From Treponema primitia ZAS-1 (lineage in GTDB: Bacteria; Spirochaetota; Spirochaetia; Treponematales; Breznakiellaceae): 64,000 nucleotides of DNA. Both the position numbers and the translations under genes were made by a program. The stretch is taken from NCBI RefSeq assembly GCF_000297095.1, contig NZ_AEEA01000058.1, forward strand, positions 84,792-148,791, in the 5' to 3' direction. The notes under the pieces were generated by a model that was not told where the DNA came from, did no database searches, and was given only the letters and a program-made list of their open reading frames with translations. This document shows, piece by piece, positions 46,259 through 54,700 of the stretch (position 1 is its first letter; the number at the start of each line of letters is the position of its first letter).

Positions 46259-46615
46259 ATGAAAAGCACTATAGCAACTACAGTTAACCGCCGCATCAAA
46301 CTGGCCCGGGAAGCGCTGGGTCTCTCCCAAATGAAATTCTCTAAGGTTATTTCTCTCTCCAGCGGCTACCTTGCGGGGGTAGAAGTGGAGAAGAGGAAGG
46401 TCAACGACCGGATTATCAAGCTGATCTGCGCTTCCTTTGGGGTTAATGAGAAATGGCTCAGGAACGGCGAAGGCGAAATGTTCAGTATTGATCCTGACAA
46501 AGAATTTACCAAATTGGTATCCCTTTATAAGGAACTCCATCCTAAGTACCAGGATTATATCCTAAAGCAGATCGACCTTCTTCTGGGTATACAGGATACT
46601 GCTCCCCTTAGCTAG
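46259..46615 (+). CDS. XRE-family helix-turn-helix regulator
   Basis: A 118-residue protein with an N-terminal Cro/CI-type helix-turn-helix (RRIKLAREALGLSQMKFSKVISLSSGYLAGVEVEKRKVNDRIIKLICASFGVNEKWLRNGEG, residues about 10-75) and a short helical tail (KLVSLYKELHPKYQDYILKQIDLLL) that may mediate dimerisation. The layout, including the NEKWLRNGEG end of the domain, is common in phage-like and stand-alone XRE regulators. It is convergent with the histidine kinase gene. Target unknown. Confidence 0.85.
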   Translation: MKSTIATTVNRRIKLAREALGLSQMKFSKVISLSSGYLAGVEVEKRKVNDRIIKLICASFGVNEKWLRNGEGEMFSIDPDKEFTKLVSLYKELHPKYQDYILKQIDLLLGIQDTAPLS

Positions 46616-46625
46616 TTTAGCCTTT

Positions 46626-48926
46626 TCATCCGGCCAAATATTTTCGGAGCAGGTCCATCACTTCATCAAAATCAATAGGCTTTCCGACATGGCTGTTCAT
46701 ACCGGTGGCAAGGCATCTTTCAACATCCTCTTTAAAGACATTAGCGGTCATGGCGATAATGGGGACCGTTTTAGCCCGGGGATTATCCAGGGCCCTGATA
46801 AGGCGGGTGGCTTCGTAGCCGTCCATACCGGGCATGTGTATATCCATAAAAATTAGATCGTAGCCTTCGGGATTTGCGCTAAACTTATCGTAGGCTATCT
46901 TCCCGTCCTCCGCCTCCTCTATAACCAGCCCCGTGGGTTCCAGGATGGTTATCACGATTTCACGGTTGATATCCACGTCCTCCGCCAGGAGTATACGCCG
47001 GCCGGTGAAATCATCCGCGGGAAGCTCCGCGGGATGTTCCGCGGGAAGCTCCGCTGAAGACGCCGCTGGAAGCGCTGTCCCAGGTAGGGCTCCGGTCTCC
47101 GATGGGATCGCCGGGGTTTGGCCCGGAAGCTTCGTTACCAGCGCCGCCGCCGGTAAATCCGCCTGTATGGTAAAAATAAAGGACGAGCCCTTATCCGGTT
47201 CAGACTCAATCCAGATGGTTCCGTTCATCATCTCCACAATCCGCTTGGAAATGGCCAATCCCAGTCCGGTACCGCCGAATTTGCGGGATATGCTGCCATC
47301 AACCTGTTGAAAGGACTGGAAAAGATTGGCCTGCTGCTCCTGGGAGATGCCTATGCCCGTATCGGTAACCCGGATTTCCAGGGTACACCGCAGCGCAGTT
47401 TCGCTTTCTTCCCCGGTTTCCGCCCCGGGCAGCCGGTCCGGAAAGGCTGCGTTCATATACTTCGCCGGTATCTCCATGCGGAGCCCCGCCTCGCTGTCCG
47501 GCAGCTTCCGCGCAGCGATGGTGATGCTCCCCCCCTCGGGGGTAAACTTGACCGCATTGGAAAGGAGGTTGGTAATAACCTGGGCAAGCCGCTGTTCATC
47601 GGAAATAACCCGCTGGGGAATATCCGGCTCCACGGTAACCGTAAGGTTCTGCTTTTTTTCGGCTACCCGGAATTCCTGCACATTGACCACCCGGTTCAGC
47701 ATTTTGGAAAATTCAAATTCCGTGTCGGATAATTCAAACTTATCGGCCTCTATCTTGGACATATCCAGGATATCGTTTATCACCCCCAGAAGATGGGTTG
47801 AGGCGCCCTCAATTTTTTCAAGGCAGTAATCCCGGCGCTCCGTTTCGTGGGTCCCCTTGGCGATGGTGGTCATGCCGATGATAGCGTTAAGGGGGGTGCG
47901 TATTTCATGGGACATATTGGCCAGGAAGCTCGACTTGGCGACATTGGCCTCCTCCGCCCGCTGTTTAGCATGTTTAATTTCGGTTGTGTCATGGAAGAGC
48001 ACAAAGGCGCCCTGATAAATTTCGGCGCTGTTATACATGGGGGTAAAGTGTATTTCGTAATTTCGCAGGTTGCCGTCCCCGCCAATGTCGATAATTTCCT
48101 CGGTTACCGTGGGGCTCTTTTCTTCTATGGAAAGCTGAAACATCGAGTCCAGGGCATCCAGCAGTTTTACTGCGCCAAACCGGGAAAAAACATCCCGATA
48201 ATTCTGCCTCCTGATGCTTTCAAAATTTTTTACATGTATCCGCCGGAGAAATATGTCCGCACAGTAAATAAAACCGCCGCTTTCATCAAGAAGGATGATA
48301 ATATCCGGGCTGTTAGCAAAAACCATGTTCATGTAACTGTCCTGGCGCATGAGCCACCGGTCCTTTAAGGAACGGACCACTTCGTAGATCACCGTCAGGA
48401 TCATGACAAAAAAATACACCCCGCAGATCAGCATTGCCTCGGACACCGTAAAGTTGAACGCCGCTAATCCCGGCACAAAGGTCCCCACAAGGGCCACCGC
48501 AAAGAGGAGCAGCGCGGGGATAAGCCCCAGGCGCAGACCCAGGGTAAAGATGGACATCAGGGGATAGGAATAGATCCACACACTGTCAAAACCCTGGGTA
48601 CTGTTTTCGGTAAATATGGTTGCCCCGCAGAATACGCCGAAGATGGCGGTAACAATGAGCCCCCCCACGATGAAGGGGAATTCGGTGCGCAGGAGAAGAA
48701 GGTTTGCAAAGATCATAAACCCGATGATCATCTGCATGAGCCCCTGCTCGACGAATCCCCTCTGCATATCCGATACACCCACGGCGAGGATAATGACCGT
48801 AACGATGGTATAGGTAATATTAAGGACGATCAGACGGATTATTTCGTCCATGGCCGTCTCATCCCGCATACCAGAGTATTTACCGCTGGTTAACAATAAG
48901 AAGAGCCGATCCCTGATAGATACCAT
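46626..48926 (-). CDS. Hybrid sensor histidine kinase/response regulator
   Basis: A 766-residue membrane sensor. About six membrane helices at residues 30-185 form an integral-membrane sensor, with no large periplasmic domain. A PAS-like domain follows at about 200-315 (DSYMNMVFANSPDIIILLDESG). The HisKA box is SHEIRTPLNAIIG with phospho-acceptor H340. The ATPase N box is QVITNLLSNAVKFT near 445, with DTGIGI and GGTGLGLAI behind it. The receiver domain has D695 in DLIFMDIHMPG. A linker of AELP-type repeats is encoded by three 12-bp DNA repeats (47017-47052). It starts 2 bp after the cstA stop, so it is co-transcribed with that transporter and may sense its substrate. Confidence 0.92.
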   Translation of the reverse strand: MVSIRDRLFLLLTSGKYSGMRDETAMDEIIRLIVLNITYTIVTVIILAVGVSDMQRGFVEQGLMQMIIGFMIFANLLLLRTEFPFIVGGLIVTAIFGVFCGATIFTENSTQGFDSVWIYSYPLMSIFTLGLRLGLIPALLLFAVALVGTFVPGLAAFNFTVSEAMLICGVYFFVMILTVIYEVVRSLKDRWLMRQDSYMNMVFANSPDIIILLDESGGFIYCADIFLRRIHVKNFESIRRQNYRDVFSRFGAVKLLDALDSMFQLSIEEKSPTVTEEIIDIGGDGNLRNYEIHFTPMYNSAEIYQGAFVLFHDTTEIKHAKQRAEEANVAKSSFLANMSHEIRTPLNAIIGMTTIAKGTHETERRDYCLEKIEGASTHLLGVINDILDMSKIEADKFELSDTEFEFSKMLNRVVNVQEFRVAEKKQNLTVTVEPDIPQRVISDEQRLAQVITNLLSNAVKFTPEGGSITIAARKLPDSEAGLRMEIPAKYMNAAFPDRLPGAETGEESETALRCTLEIRVTDTGIGISQEQQANLFQSFQQVDGSISRKFGGTGLGLAISKRIVEMMNGTIWIESEPDKGSSFIFTIQADLPAAALVTKLPGQTPAIPSETGALPGTALPAASSAELPAEHPAELPADDFTGRRILLAEDVDINREIVITILEPTGLVIEEAEDGKIAYDKFSANPEGYDLIFMDIHMPGMDGYEATRLIRALDNPRAKTVPIIAMTANVFKEDVERCLATGMNSHVGKPIDFDEVMDLLRKYLAG

Positions 48927-48928
48927 GC

Positions 48929-50593
48929 CTACGCCCCTCTCTCTGCTTTGGATACTTCAAGGGACTCATCCTTCTCCCATATTTTTACGGTACAGGAGAT
49001 GACCACCATGATTCCCAGGACAAAGAGCAGGACGGCTATGATCAACTGCAGACCGTCGATGGCGAAAATGAAACTGCCGCCTTGCAGCCGTACAATTTTG
49101 CTCCTGATGGTCAGGGCCAGGGAACTGAAGGTAACCGCAAGCATAATAAAGGTGGGGATATACAGCATGAAGCTCCGGCGTTTTGATTTTTTTAGGAAGA
49201 GTATGCAGGCAATAAGGGTAAGTGCCGCTAAAAGCTGGTTCGCCGCGCCGAAGAGGGTCCAGATATTCTGATACCCCGTTACCGCGAGAAGGTAGGCGGG
49301 TAACAGGGTAAACACCGAGGCCGCCGGTTTGGAAGCCAGTATTTTGCTCGAGGAAAAGAGTTCCTGAAAGGAAAGACGCCCCAACCGGGCAACGGTATCC
49401 AGGGTGGTGAGCACAAAGGAAGAAACCGCCAGGGAAACAATGGTAAAGGAGATCTGATTAGGAAGGCCGATCTGGTGCAGGAAACCGGAAACAGCGGTGG
49501 CAAAAATTACCGGCGGGGTTCCTGAAGGAAACTTACCCCCATGGGCCAGGGAACCCACGGCAATTAACGCCAGGATGGCCACCAGGGTCTCCACCAGCAT
49601 GGCCCCGTAGGAAATGGGGAGCATGTACTTTTCGTTACTGATTTCCTTGGAAGCCGCCCCGGTGGCGACCAGGCTGTGGAACCCGGATATGGCCCCGCAG
49701 GCTATGGTTATAAAAAGGGCGGGGAAAAGGTAACTGCCGTTCACCTCAAAACCGACAAAGGCAGGGATGGCTATCTCCGGGGCGGTAAATATCACCCCGA
49801 TAAATGCGGCCAAGATCATGGCGATGAGCAGGAAGGAACTGAGGTAGTTCCGGGGCTGCCCTAAGAGCCAGACGGGGACGACGGAGGCGACGAATATGTA
49901 GGCAAATACCAGATAGAGCCAGATTGACTGGGATAGAAAGACGGGGTGAAAAATCCCCAGGACTATGCAAACGATGAGCAGATCCACCGCGATAATACCG
50001 CTGGCCAAATCGGAGGCCTTTCTTTTTCTGATGAGGAAGCCGATAAGCACGGCGGCAATGATAAACAGGCCGGAGGCGGTTGCCACCGATCCGTTGGTCC
50101 GGTTAGCACTGCCCGCGGCGTCAATTCCCGCAAAGGTTCCCGCCACAATGTCCGAAAAGGCGGCGGCTATGAGTACGGAAAAAAGCCAGACAAAGATGAG
50201 GAAAAGCCGTTTGCCGGCCTTTCCCGCATAAATTTCGATCACATACCCTATAGATTTTCCCTTGTTTTTTACCGAGGTATAGAGGGCTACAAAGTCATGG
50301 GCCGCCCCAAAAAACACGGTCCCCACCAACAACCAGAGCATAACCGGCAGCCAACCGAACATGGCGGCAATAATCGGCCCGTTAATCGGCCCCGCACCGG
50401 CAATGGAGGCAAATTCATGGCCAAACACCACCGCAGGGGTACTGGGCACGTACTCCTCTCCATCCTCAAATTCCAGGGCGGGAGTCTTTTTTGACGGCTC
50501 TATCCCCCAGGTACGGGCCAGGTAGCGCCCGTATAAAAGATAGGCAAAAACGAGAACTACAACGGAAATAATAAGCAGCACAAGCCCGTTCAT
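48929..50593 (-). CDS. cstA: Carbon starvation protein CstA family transporter
   Basis: A 554-residue polytopic protein with about 14-16 hydrophobic helices. CstA-family blocks are visible: GIEPSKKTPALEFEDGEEYVPSTPAVVFGHEFASIAGAGPINGP near residue 35-75 (the best conserved family segment), HDFVALYTSVKNKGKSIG, CGAISGFHSLVATGAASKEI and FGAANQLLAALTL. Characterised members import peptides or pyruvate under nutrient limitation. The protein is shorter than E. coli CstA (about 700 residues). The hybrid kinase gene follows directly. A consensus promoter precedes it at 50627-50655. Confidence 0.92.
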   Translation of the reverse strand: MNGLVLLIISVVVLVFAYLLYGRYLARTWGIEPSKKTPALEFEDGEEYVPSTPAVVFGHEFASIAGAGPINGPIIAAMFGWLPVMLWLLVGTVFFGAAHDFVALYTSVKNKGKSIGYVIEIYAGKAGKRLFLIFVWLFSVLIAAAFSDIVAGTFAGIDAAGSANRTNGSVATASGLFIIAAVLIGFLIRKRKASDLASGIIAVDLLIVCIVLGIFHPVFLSQSIWLYLVFAYIFVASVVPVWLLGQPRNYLSSFLLIAMILAAFIGVIFTAPEIAIPAFVGFEVNGSYLFPALFITIACGAISGFHSLVATGAASKEISNEKYMLPISYGAMLVETLVAILALIAVGSLAHGGKFPSGTPPVIFATAVSGFLHQIGLPNQISFTIVSLAVSSFVLTTLDTVARLGRLSFQELFSSSKILASKPAASVFTLLPAYLLAVTGYQNIWTLFGAANQLLAALTLIACILFLKKSKRRSFMLYIPTFIMLAVTFSSLALTIRSKIVRLQGGSFIFAIDGLQLIIAVLLFVLGIMVVISCTVKIWEKDESLEVSKAERGA

Positions 50594-50626
50594 ACGAAAA
50601 CCCCTTTAATGGCAACCACCCGGAAA

Positions 50627-50655
50627 ATTATACAAGAATTATTTAATTTATGCAA
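50627..50655 (-). promoter_or_regulatory. Sigma-70-type promoter of cstA and the histidine kinase
   Basis: On the minus strand TTGCAT (50650-50655) and a perfect TATAAT (50627-50632) are separated by 17 bases. The predicted start is about 28 bases before the cstA ATG, which is preceded by AAAGGGG. Confidence 0.75.
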
Positions 50656-50711
50656 ATATGCCTATCGGGCTCAGGAATTCCAATTTAGGAATAACCACAG
50701 ACCTCCAAAGC

Positions 50712-50758
50712 AAAAAAAGGCCTGACCAGTACCGGCAATGCCGATGGCTGATCAGGCC
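50712..50758 (-). terminator. Rho-independent terminator after the Tp47-like gene
   Basis: An 11-bp stem (50719-50729 with 50748-50758, one G-T pair), with a smaller inner hairpin CCGGCAATGCCG in its loop, is followed on the minus strand by seven T residues (50712-50718). It lies 42 bases after the stop at 50800. Confidence 0.9.
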
Positions 50759-50799
50759 GCTTTGAAAAGACGCTAGACGACTTCTCTGCTATTCCGCTG

Positions 50800-52863
50800 T
50801 TACGGGTTTATTTTAATGTAGTAATCAGCTATCGGAAGAGCGGCTCGATCCGCACGGAAGACGTTGGCTGTCACAATGTGGAGCCTGTAAAGAGTACCCG
50901 CGGTTAAACTGCTGGTATCGATAGAGTACGGATCGGCGGGGGTATCCCGCTTCAGTACTGTTGCTATGGTTAATGCTGTGGTGGTGTCATTTACCAATAT
51001 CGTACTTGGGCTGGCTCCTGTCAGCGCGAAACCGTGTGCAACTCCGTTGTTTTCAAAGGTAATTTTATCACCTTTAGTCACAACAATAGCCGTTGCTACA
51101 GTGTTTGCATCAGTAGCCGCTACCCCCGCATCAATACTCAACACTTGGGGGCGTGTGGCGGCAAGGCGGTTCACCGTAAAGGGAACTGCCTTATACCTTG
51201 AGGCGGTTGCGGATATGGCGCTGGCATTGGCGGTACTTATCAGGAAATTATAATCGCCCTGGAAAGGTCCGGCAAAGAACGTATCCTTTAGCGTAATGGC
51301 TATTTCGTTATCTTCCAGTTCAGCAGTGTAAGTACCTGCGGCGAGAGCTGCATTTCCTTTTCTGAGTACGCCACCATAGGTATCAAAATCTTCTACCGCT
51401 GCCGCACTCAAGCTAGTTACATGCAATTGCCTATTAGGAACATCGGTGCCGTCACTTTCTTGGAGAGTAGCACTGACGCCCGTACCTGTTGTATAGAAGA
51501 CACTTCCCTGTTCAATTGTAAAGGAGGTTGCGTATTCTCCTACAGCCGCATTAAAAGTAAGGTCTTCCAAACCATCGGCATACACCACCACTTTTATGGT
51601 ACCATTTGGGGTTAAATTGTCTGTTCGGGAAATACCCGGGCGTTGAATGCAGACCTCAAGATTAGTGTGCGGTCGATGGGAAAACAACTGTTGCAACCAG
51701 ACGATGGGTTCCCGGTGACCTGTGGAATCTTCAACATAGCCACCGTATATTTTTTCAAAATACAGATTGAACACGTCATTGCTTATCACAGTGTTCCCGT
51801 TTGGAGCTTTAGGATTTTCACCAAAATTATAAGATATAACCTTATCACCCCAGTTACCACCGTAAGAAACGCTTGGCGTAGGCGCGGTACCGCTGGCGGG
51901 TGTTGGCCACCCAGCCGCCGCCGCCTTGGGCGTATCTTCGCGTTTACCCCATGCCGCATCGGGCCGTAAGTATTTAGCCTTATAAATATTATTCTCCGCT
52001 TTCCAAGTGATGGCTTCCACTTTTTCCAACACCGCCGTTGATGTGGTTACAAACCTGTCGGCCGCATCCAAAAGCACCGCATTGGCGTACAAATCAAAGT
52101 CCACGCCAACGTCTACTTTTTTGATACCCGTAATTTCGTGCCAATCTGCTTTAGTCGTCACGGGCGAGTAGTTTGTAGAAAGGTTTGCGGTTGGGGGAAA
52201 GTGTACACCATCCCCAAAGGTAGCGCTGGAAATAGCGTCAACCTTATCGAATGCGTCCTTGTCCGTCCACTTGGGCAGCTTATTGGCAGTGCCGGTGCTG
52301 TCATTTCCGGTACGTGTGCCTGCGGTGATTAATAACTGCGGCGCCGCTGCCCGGTCTGCTTTGTTAAAAGTAGTACTTGCAGGATGAATATCCGTGATAT
52401 CTGCCGTAATATCATGAAAAAATTCACTGAATTGCATGGGTACTTCGCCGTACAGAACAGCCGGCGGCGCCGCGCCGGCTGCATCAAAAGTTACTTCTTC
52501 ATCCAGAATGGATTCTTTGTCCACTTCAACGCCCAAGGCAACTGTAGTAGAGCCGGCCGGCACTGCAATTTTTACGAGGGTTGTCCTTCCGCCTTCAATC
52601 AGAACGGGTGTCGGCGTTATCGCAGCATCGTCCAGGGTGTAGGCGCCCTTCGTATAATCCCCTCCCCTCACATTTAATAGGATGTAATTAGTTATCGATT
52701 CACTACCCGGATGCGCCACACCATAGGACCCATTCACGGATACGCTTAAATCGCCTACATCATCCGTATAATACACATTGGTAACATCATCGGTCGGACA
52801 ACCGGTAAATACCAATAACCCGCAGAGGACCGGTACGGCCCACTTTAGATACTTTAAACTCAT
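50800..52863 (-). CDS. Large lipoprotein, possibly Tp47-like
   Basis: A 687-residue lipoprotein: signal peptide with lipobox VFTG-C (Cys22), then a Thr/Asp-rich linker. A central region from about 125 to 460 has features that recall the Treponema Tp47 penicillin-binding lipoprotein: YGEVPMQFSEFF near the beginning, DAFDKVDAISSATFGDGVHF (compare the FDAVSRATHGHGAF segment of Tp47), ITGIKKVDVGVDFDLYANA and a Gly/Tyr-rich segment. The C-terminal part has Ig-like beta-sandwich repeats (NGTIKVVVYADGLEDLTFN, GTYTAELEDNEIAITLKD). This resemblance is recalled, not computed. A single-gene transcript ends at the terminator at 50712. Confidence 0.6.
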   Translation of the reverse strand: MSLKYLKWAVPVLCGLLVFTGCPTDDVTNVYYTDDVGDLSVSVNGSYGVAHPGSESITNYILLNVRGGDYTKGAYTLDDAAITPTPVLIEGGRTTLVKIAVPAGSTTVALGVEVDKESILDEEVTFDAAGAAPPAVLYGEVPMQFSEFFHDITADITDIHPASTTFNKADRAAAPQLLITAGTRTGNDSTGTANKLPKWTDKDAFDKVDAISSATFGDGVHFPPTANLSTNYSPVTTKADWHEITGIKKVDVGVDFDLYANAVLLDAADRFVTTSTAVLEKVEAITWKAENNIYKAKYLRPDAAWGKREDTPKAAAAGWPTPASGTAPTPSVSYGGNWGDKVISYNFGENPKAPNGNTVISNDVFNLYFEKIYGGYVEDSTGHREPIVWLQQLFSHRPHTNLEVCIQRPGISRTDNLTPNGTIKVVVYADGLEDLTFNAAVGEYATSFTIEQGSVFYTTGTGVSATLQESDGTDVPNRQLHVTSLSAAAVEDFDTYGGVLRKGNAALAAGTYTAELEDNEIAITLKDTFFAGPFQGDYNFLISTANASAISATASRYKAVPFTVNRLAATRPQVLSIDAGVAATDANTVATAIVVTKGDKITFENNGVAHGFALTGASPSTILVNDTTTALTIATVLKRDTPADPYSIDTSSLTAGTLYRLHIVTANVFRADRAALPIADYYIKINP

Positions 52864-52892
52864 AAAGACCTCCTTAAAGGTTGAGTACGTTT

Positions 52893-52914
52893 ATAGTTAG
52901 TTAAGTATAACTAT
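52893..52914. promoter_or_regulatory. Leader inverted repeat of the large lipoprotein gene
   Basis: ATAGTTA (52893-52899) and TAACTAT (52908-52914) form a 7-bp dyad about 30 bases upstream of the lipoprotein ATG, in a very AT-rich leader. A TTGACA on the minus strand lies further upstream (52944-52949), but no well-spaced -10 could be fixed. The dyad could be an operator or an mRNA hairpin. Confidence 0.35.
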
Positions 52915-53013
52915 GTTTTGAGGCTATAACATATATAAGTTTATGTCAACTAACAATTTGAAATTTATTTCTTTTTTTTTAAAAATAACGCTCCCCAATT
53001 TTAGCTTTATCTA

Positions 53014-53042
53014 TTGAGAAAACCATAAAACCCGACTATCAT
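53014..53042 (+). promoter_or_regulatory. Sigma-70-type promoter for the NusG-II/Gx transporter operon
   Basis: TTGAGA (53014-53019) and TATCAT (53037-53042) with a 17-base spacer lie 28 bases before the ATG at 53071. A good Shine-Dalgarno, AAGGAG, is in the leader. Confidence 0.65.
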
Positions 53043-53070
53043 ACACCATACCGTACATCAAGGAGCCGGC

Positions 53071-53454
53071 ATGAAGGGAACACTTCCCCTTAAACCACTG
53101 GATTTTGCCGCCATACTTTTTTCTGCCGCCCTGACTGTTTTTTCCGCCTTCATGGTCTATGGCCGTCCCCGGGACGCCGCACAGGTGTTCATCCAGGGAG
53201 AGGGCCGGACCTGGGTTTTCCCCTCGGACGCCGAAGAAACCGTAAGCATCCCCGGCCCCGTGGGGGATACGGTGGTGGAGATCAGCGGGGGCAGGAGCAG
53301 GATCCTCTCCTCTCCCTGTAACAACCAGATCTGTGTAGCCGCCGGGCATATTCATCGCCAGGGACAATGGGTGGCGTGTCTGCCTAACAAAGTATTTTTA
53401 TATATAGAAGGAACCGGGGATGAAAACACCGAGCTTGACAGCATCGCCTGGTAA
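53071..53454 (+). CDS. NusG domain II-containing membrane-anchored protein
   Basis: A 127-residue protein with one N-terminal membrane helix (LDFAAILFSAALTVFSAFMVY), then a single beta-rich NusG-domain-II-like module. Its best conserved block is SSPCNNQICVAAGHIHRQGQWVACLPNKVFLYIEG, with three cysteines. Such proteins occur beside Gx transporters in spirochaetes and Firmicutes and are exported beta domains, not transcription factors. The 3' end overlaps the Gx transporter gene by 35 bp. The exact role is unknown. Confidence 0.85.
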   Translation: MKGTLPLKPLDFAAILFSAALTVFSAFMVYGRPRDAAQVFIQGEGRTWVFPSDAEETVSIPGPVGDTVVEISGGRSRILSSPCNNQICVAAGHIHRQGQWVACLPNKVFLYIEGTGDENTELDSIAW

Positions 53455-54700
53455 GGCGGAACATCGGCGGACCCTGGCCCTGTTGGGCGCCTTTTGCATC
53501 TTCCTTTCTACCATCGAATACCTGATTCCCAAACCTATGCCCTTTATGCGGATAGGGATTGCCAACCTGCCCCTTTTGCTGGCCCTGGACATACTTCCCT
53601 TTACGGCGTTTCTGGCCCTCCTGGGGGTCAAGGTCATAGGCCAAGCGCTGATCACCGGGACCCTTTTCTCCTACATCCTGCTCTTTTCCCTGGCCGGCGG
53701 CGGCATATCCGCCCTTTCCATGTTCGGCCTCCGGCGGCTCCTGGGGCGGGAGCGGATCAGCCTGATTGGGATCAGCGTCCTGGGAGCGCTCCTATCCAAC
53801 GGCGCACAGCTTGCCCTGGCGCGGATCTTCATCTTCGGAGAGAGCGCCCGGTACATCACCCCCCCCTTCCTGGCCATGGGAATAATCACCGGCCTCGGCT
53901 TGGGCATCTTCTGCGAATACTTTATACGACGATCACGATGGTACGCAGAATTTCAAACCACAAAGGTACAGAAGTCGCAGAAGGGGGAAGGGGAAAGAGA
54001 ATTTCTGCCCTCCTCTTCTCCTTCTGTACCGTCTGTTCCTTTGTGGTTTTTATCCTCCTTGCGGTTCCGATTCAGGGAGAAGCGGCGGGGGGCATACGAG
54101 AAGCTCTTTAACAGTGGGGAGCTCTGTTTGGCGGGGCTGCTTATGATGCCCGCCATGGTCTTTAACCCGGATCCTTATTTTCGGGTAATTCAGTTTTTGT
54201 TTTTTTGGTTTCTTGCATGGCTTTCGGGTAAAAAAAATAATCCCCTTATCACTATCCTTATCATCCTGGGGATTGTGGCTTTCAACCTTACGGTTCCCTA
54301 CGGACGGGTACTGTTTTCCCTGGGACCAGTCAGAATTACTGAGGGGGCGCTCCTGGCGGGGCTCCAGCGGGCAGTAACCCTGGAGGGGCTGATCATGCTG
54401 TCCCGGGCGGCAATACGGGGAGACCTGCGGCTCCCCGGCCCGTTCGGGGAACTCATGGGCGAATCCTTCCGCATCCTCGCCCTTGTCCAGGAACGGAAAC
54501 ACACCATTACGAGGAAAAACTTTGCCATGGATATCGACAACCTAATGTTCGAGCTGAGCGAAACCGAGGCGCCGGGAACTTCGCTGCAAAATACGGAAAC
54601 GGCGGCTGCCGGAAGGCGGGGATCCACAACGGTGGGGCGGATAATCCTTGCCGCCGCAGTAATACTGGCGTGGCTGCCATGGGTCTTCACCCGGCTATAG
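53420..54700 (+). CDS. Gx transporter (heptaprenyl-diphosphate-synthase component I-like), with extra C-terminal membrane domain
   Basis: A 426-residue membrane protein. Residues about 15-175 are the Gx/ECF-S-like domain (LLGAFCIFLSTIEYLIPKPMPFMRIGIANLPLLLAL, FLALLGVKVIGQALITGTLFS, LSMFGLRRLL, SNGAQLALARIFI). Residues about 179-210 (QTTKVQKSQKGEGERE...SVPSVPLWF) are encoded by a palindromic element inserted in the gene. From about 225 onward a second hydrophobic domain follows (MVFNPDPYFRVIQFLFFWFLAWLSG, LFSLGPVRITEGALLAGLQRAVTLEGLIMLSRA), which has an EcfT/CbiQ-like look. This may be a fused S and T component; that part is inference. It ends 6 bp inside the convergent DUF115 gene. Confidence 0.8.
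   Translation: MKTPSLTASPGKAEHRRTLALLGAFCIFLSTIEYLIPKPMPFMRIGIANLPLLLALDILPFTAFLALLGVKVIGQALITGTLFSYILLFSLAGGGISALSMFGLRRLLGRERISLIGISVLGALLSNGAQLALARIFIFGESARYITPPFLAMGIITGLGLGIFCEYFIRRSRWYAEFQTTKVQKSQKGEGEREFLPSSSPSVPSVPLWFLSSLRFRFREKRRGAYEKLFNSGELCLAGLLMMPAMVFNPDPYFRVIQFLFFWFLAWLSGKKNNPLITILIILGIVAFNLTVPYGRVLFSLGPVRITEGALLAGLQRAVTLEGLIMLSRAAIRGDLRLPGPFGELMGESFRILALVQERKHTITRKNFAMDIDNLMFELSETEAPGTSLQNTETAAAGRRGSTTVGRIILAAAVILAWLPWVFTRL
53955..54049. repeat. Palindromic element inserted inside a coding region
   Basis: Arms 53955-53972 and 54032-54049 match as an inverted repeat at 17 of 18 positions (AAACCACAAAGG-x-ACAGA). They continue inward for 12 more bases with 8 matches, ending CAGAAGG. 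The 95-bp element lies wholly within the Gx transporter gene and is read through without a stop, adding about 32 low-complexity residues. The arms resemble repeats at 33635-33664 and 58003-58092 between genes. No transposase and no clear target duplication were seen. Confidence 0.8.

Noticed and set aside
50694..50711. AATAACCACAGACCTCC, resembling the start of the dispersed repeat
   Set aside because: Only the first few bases agree with the repeat family and no second arm is present.
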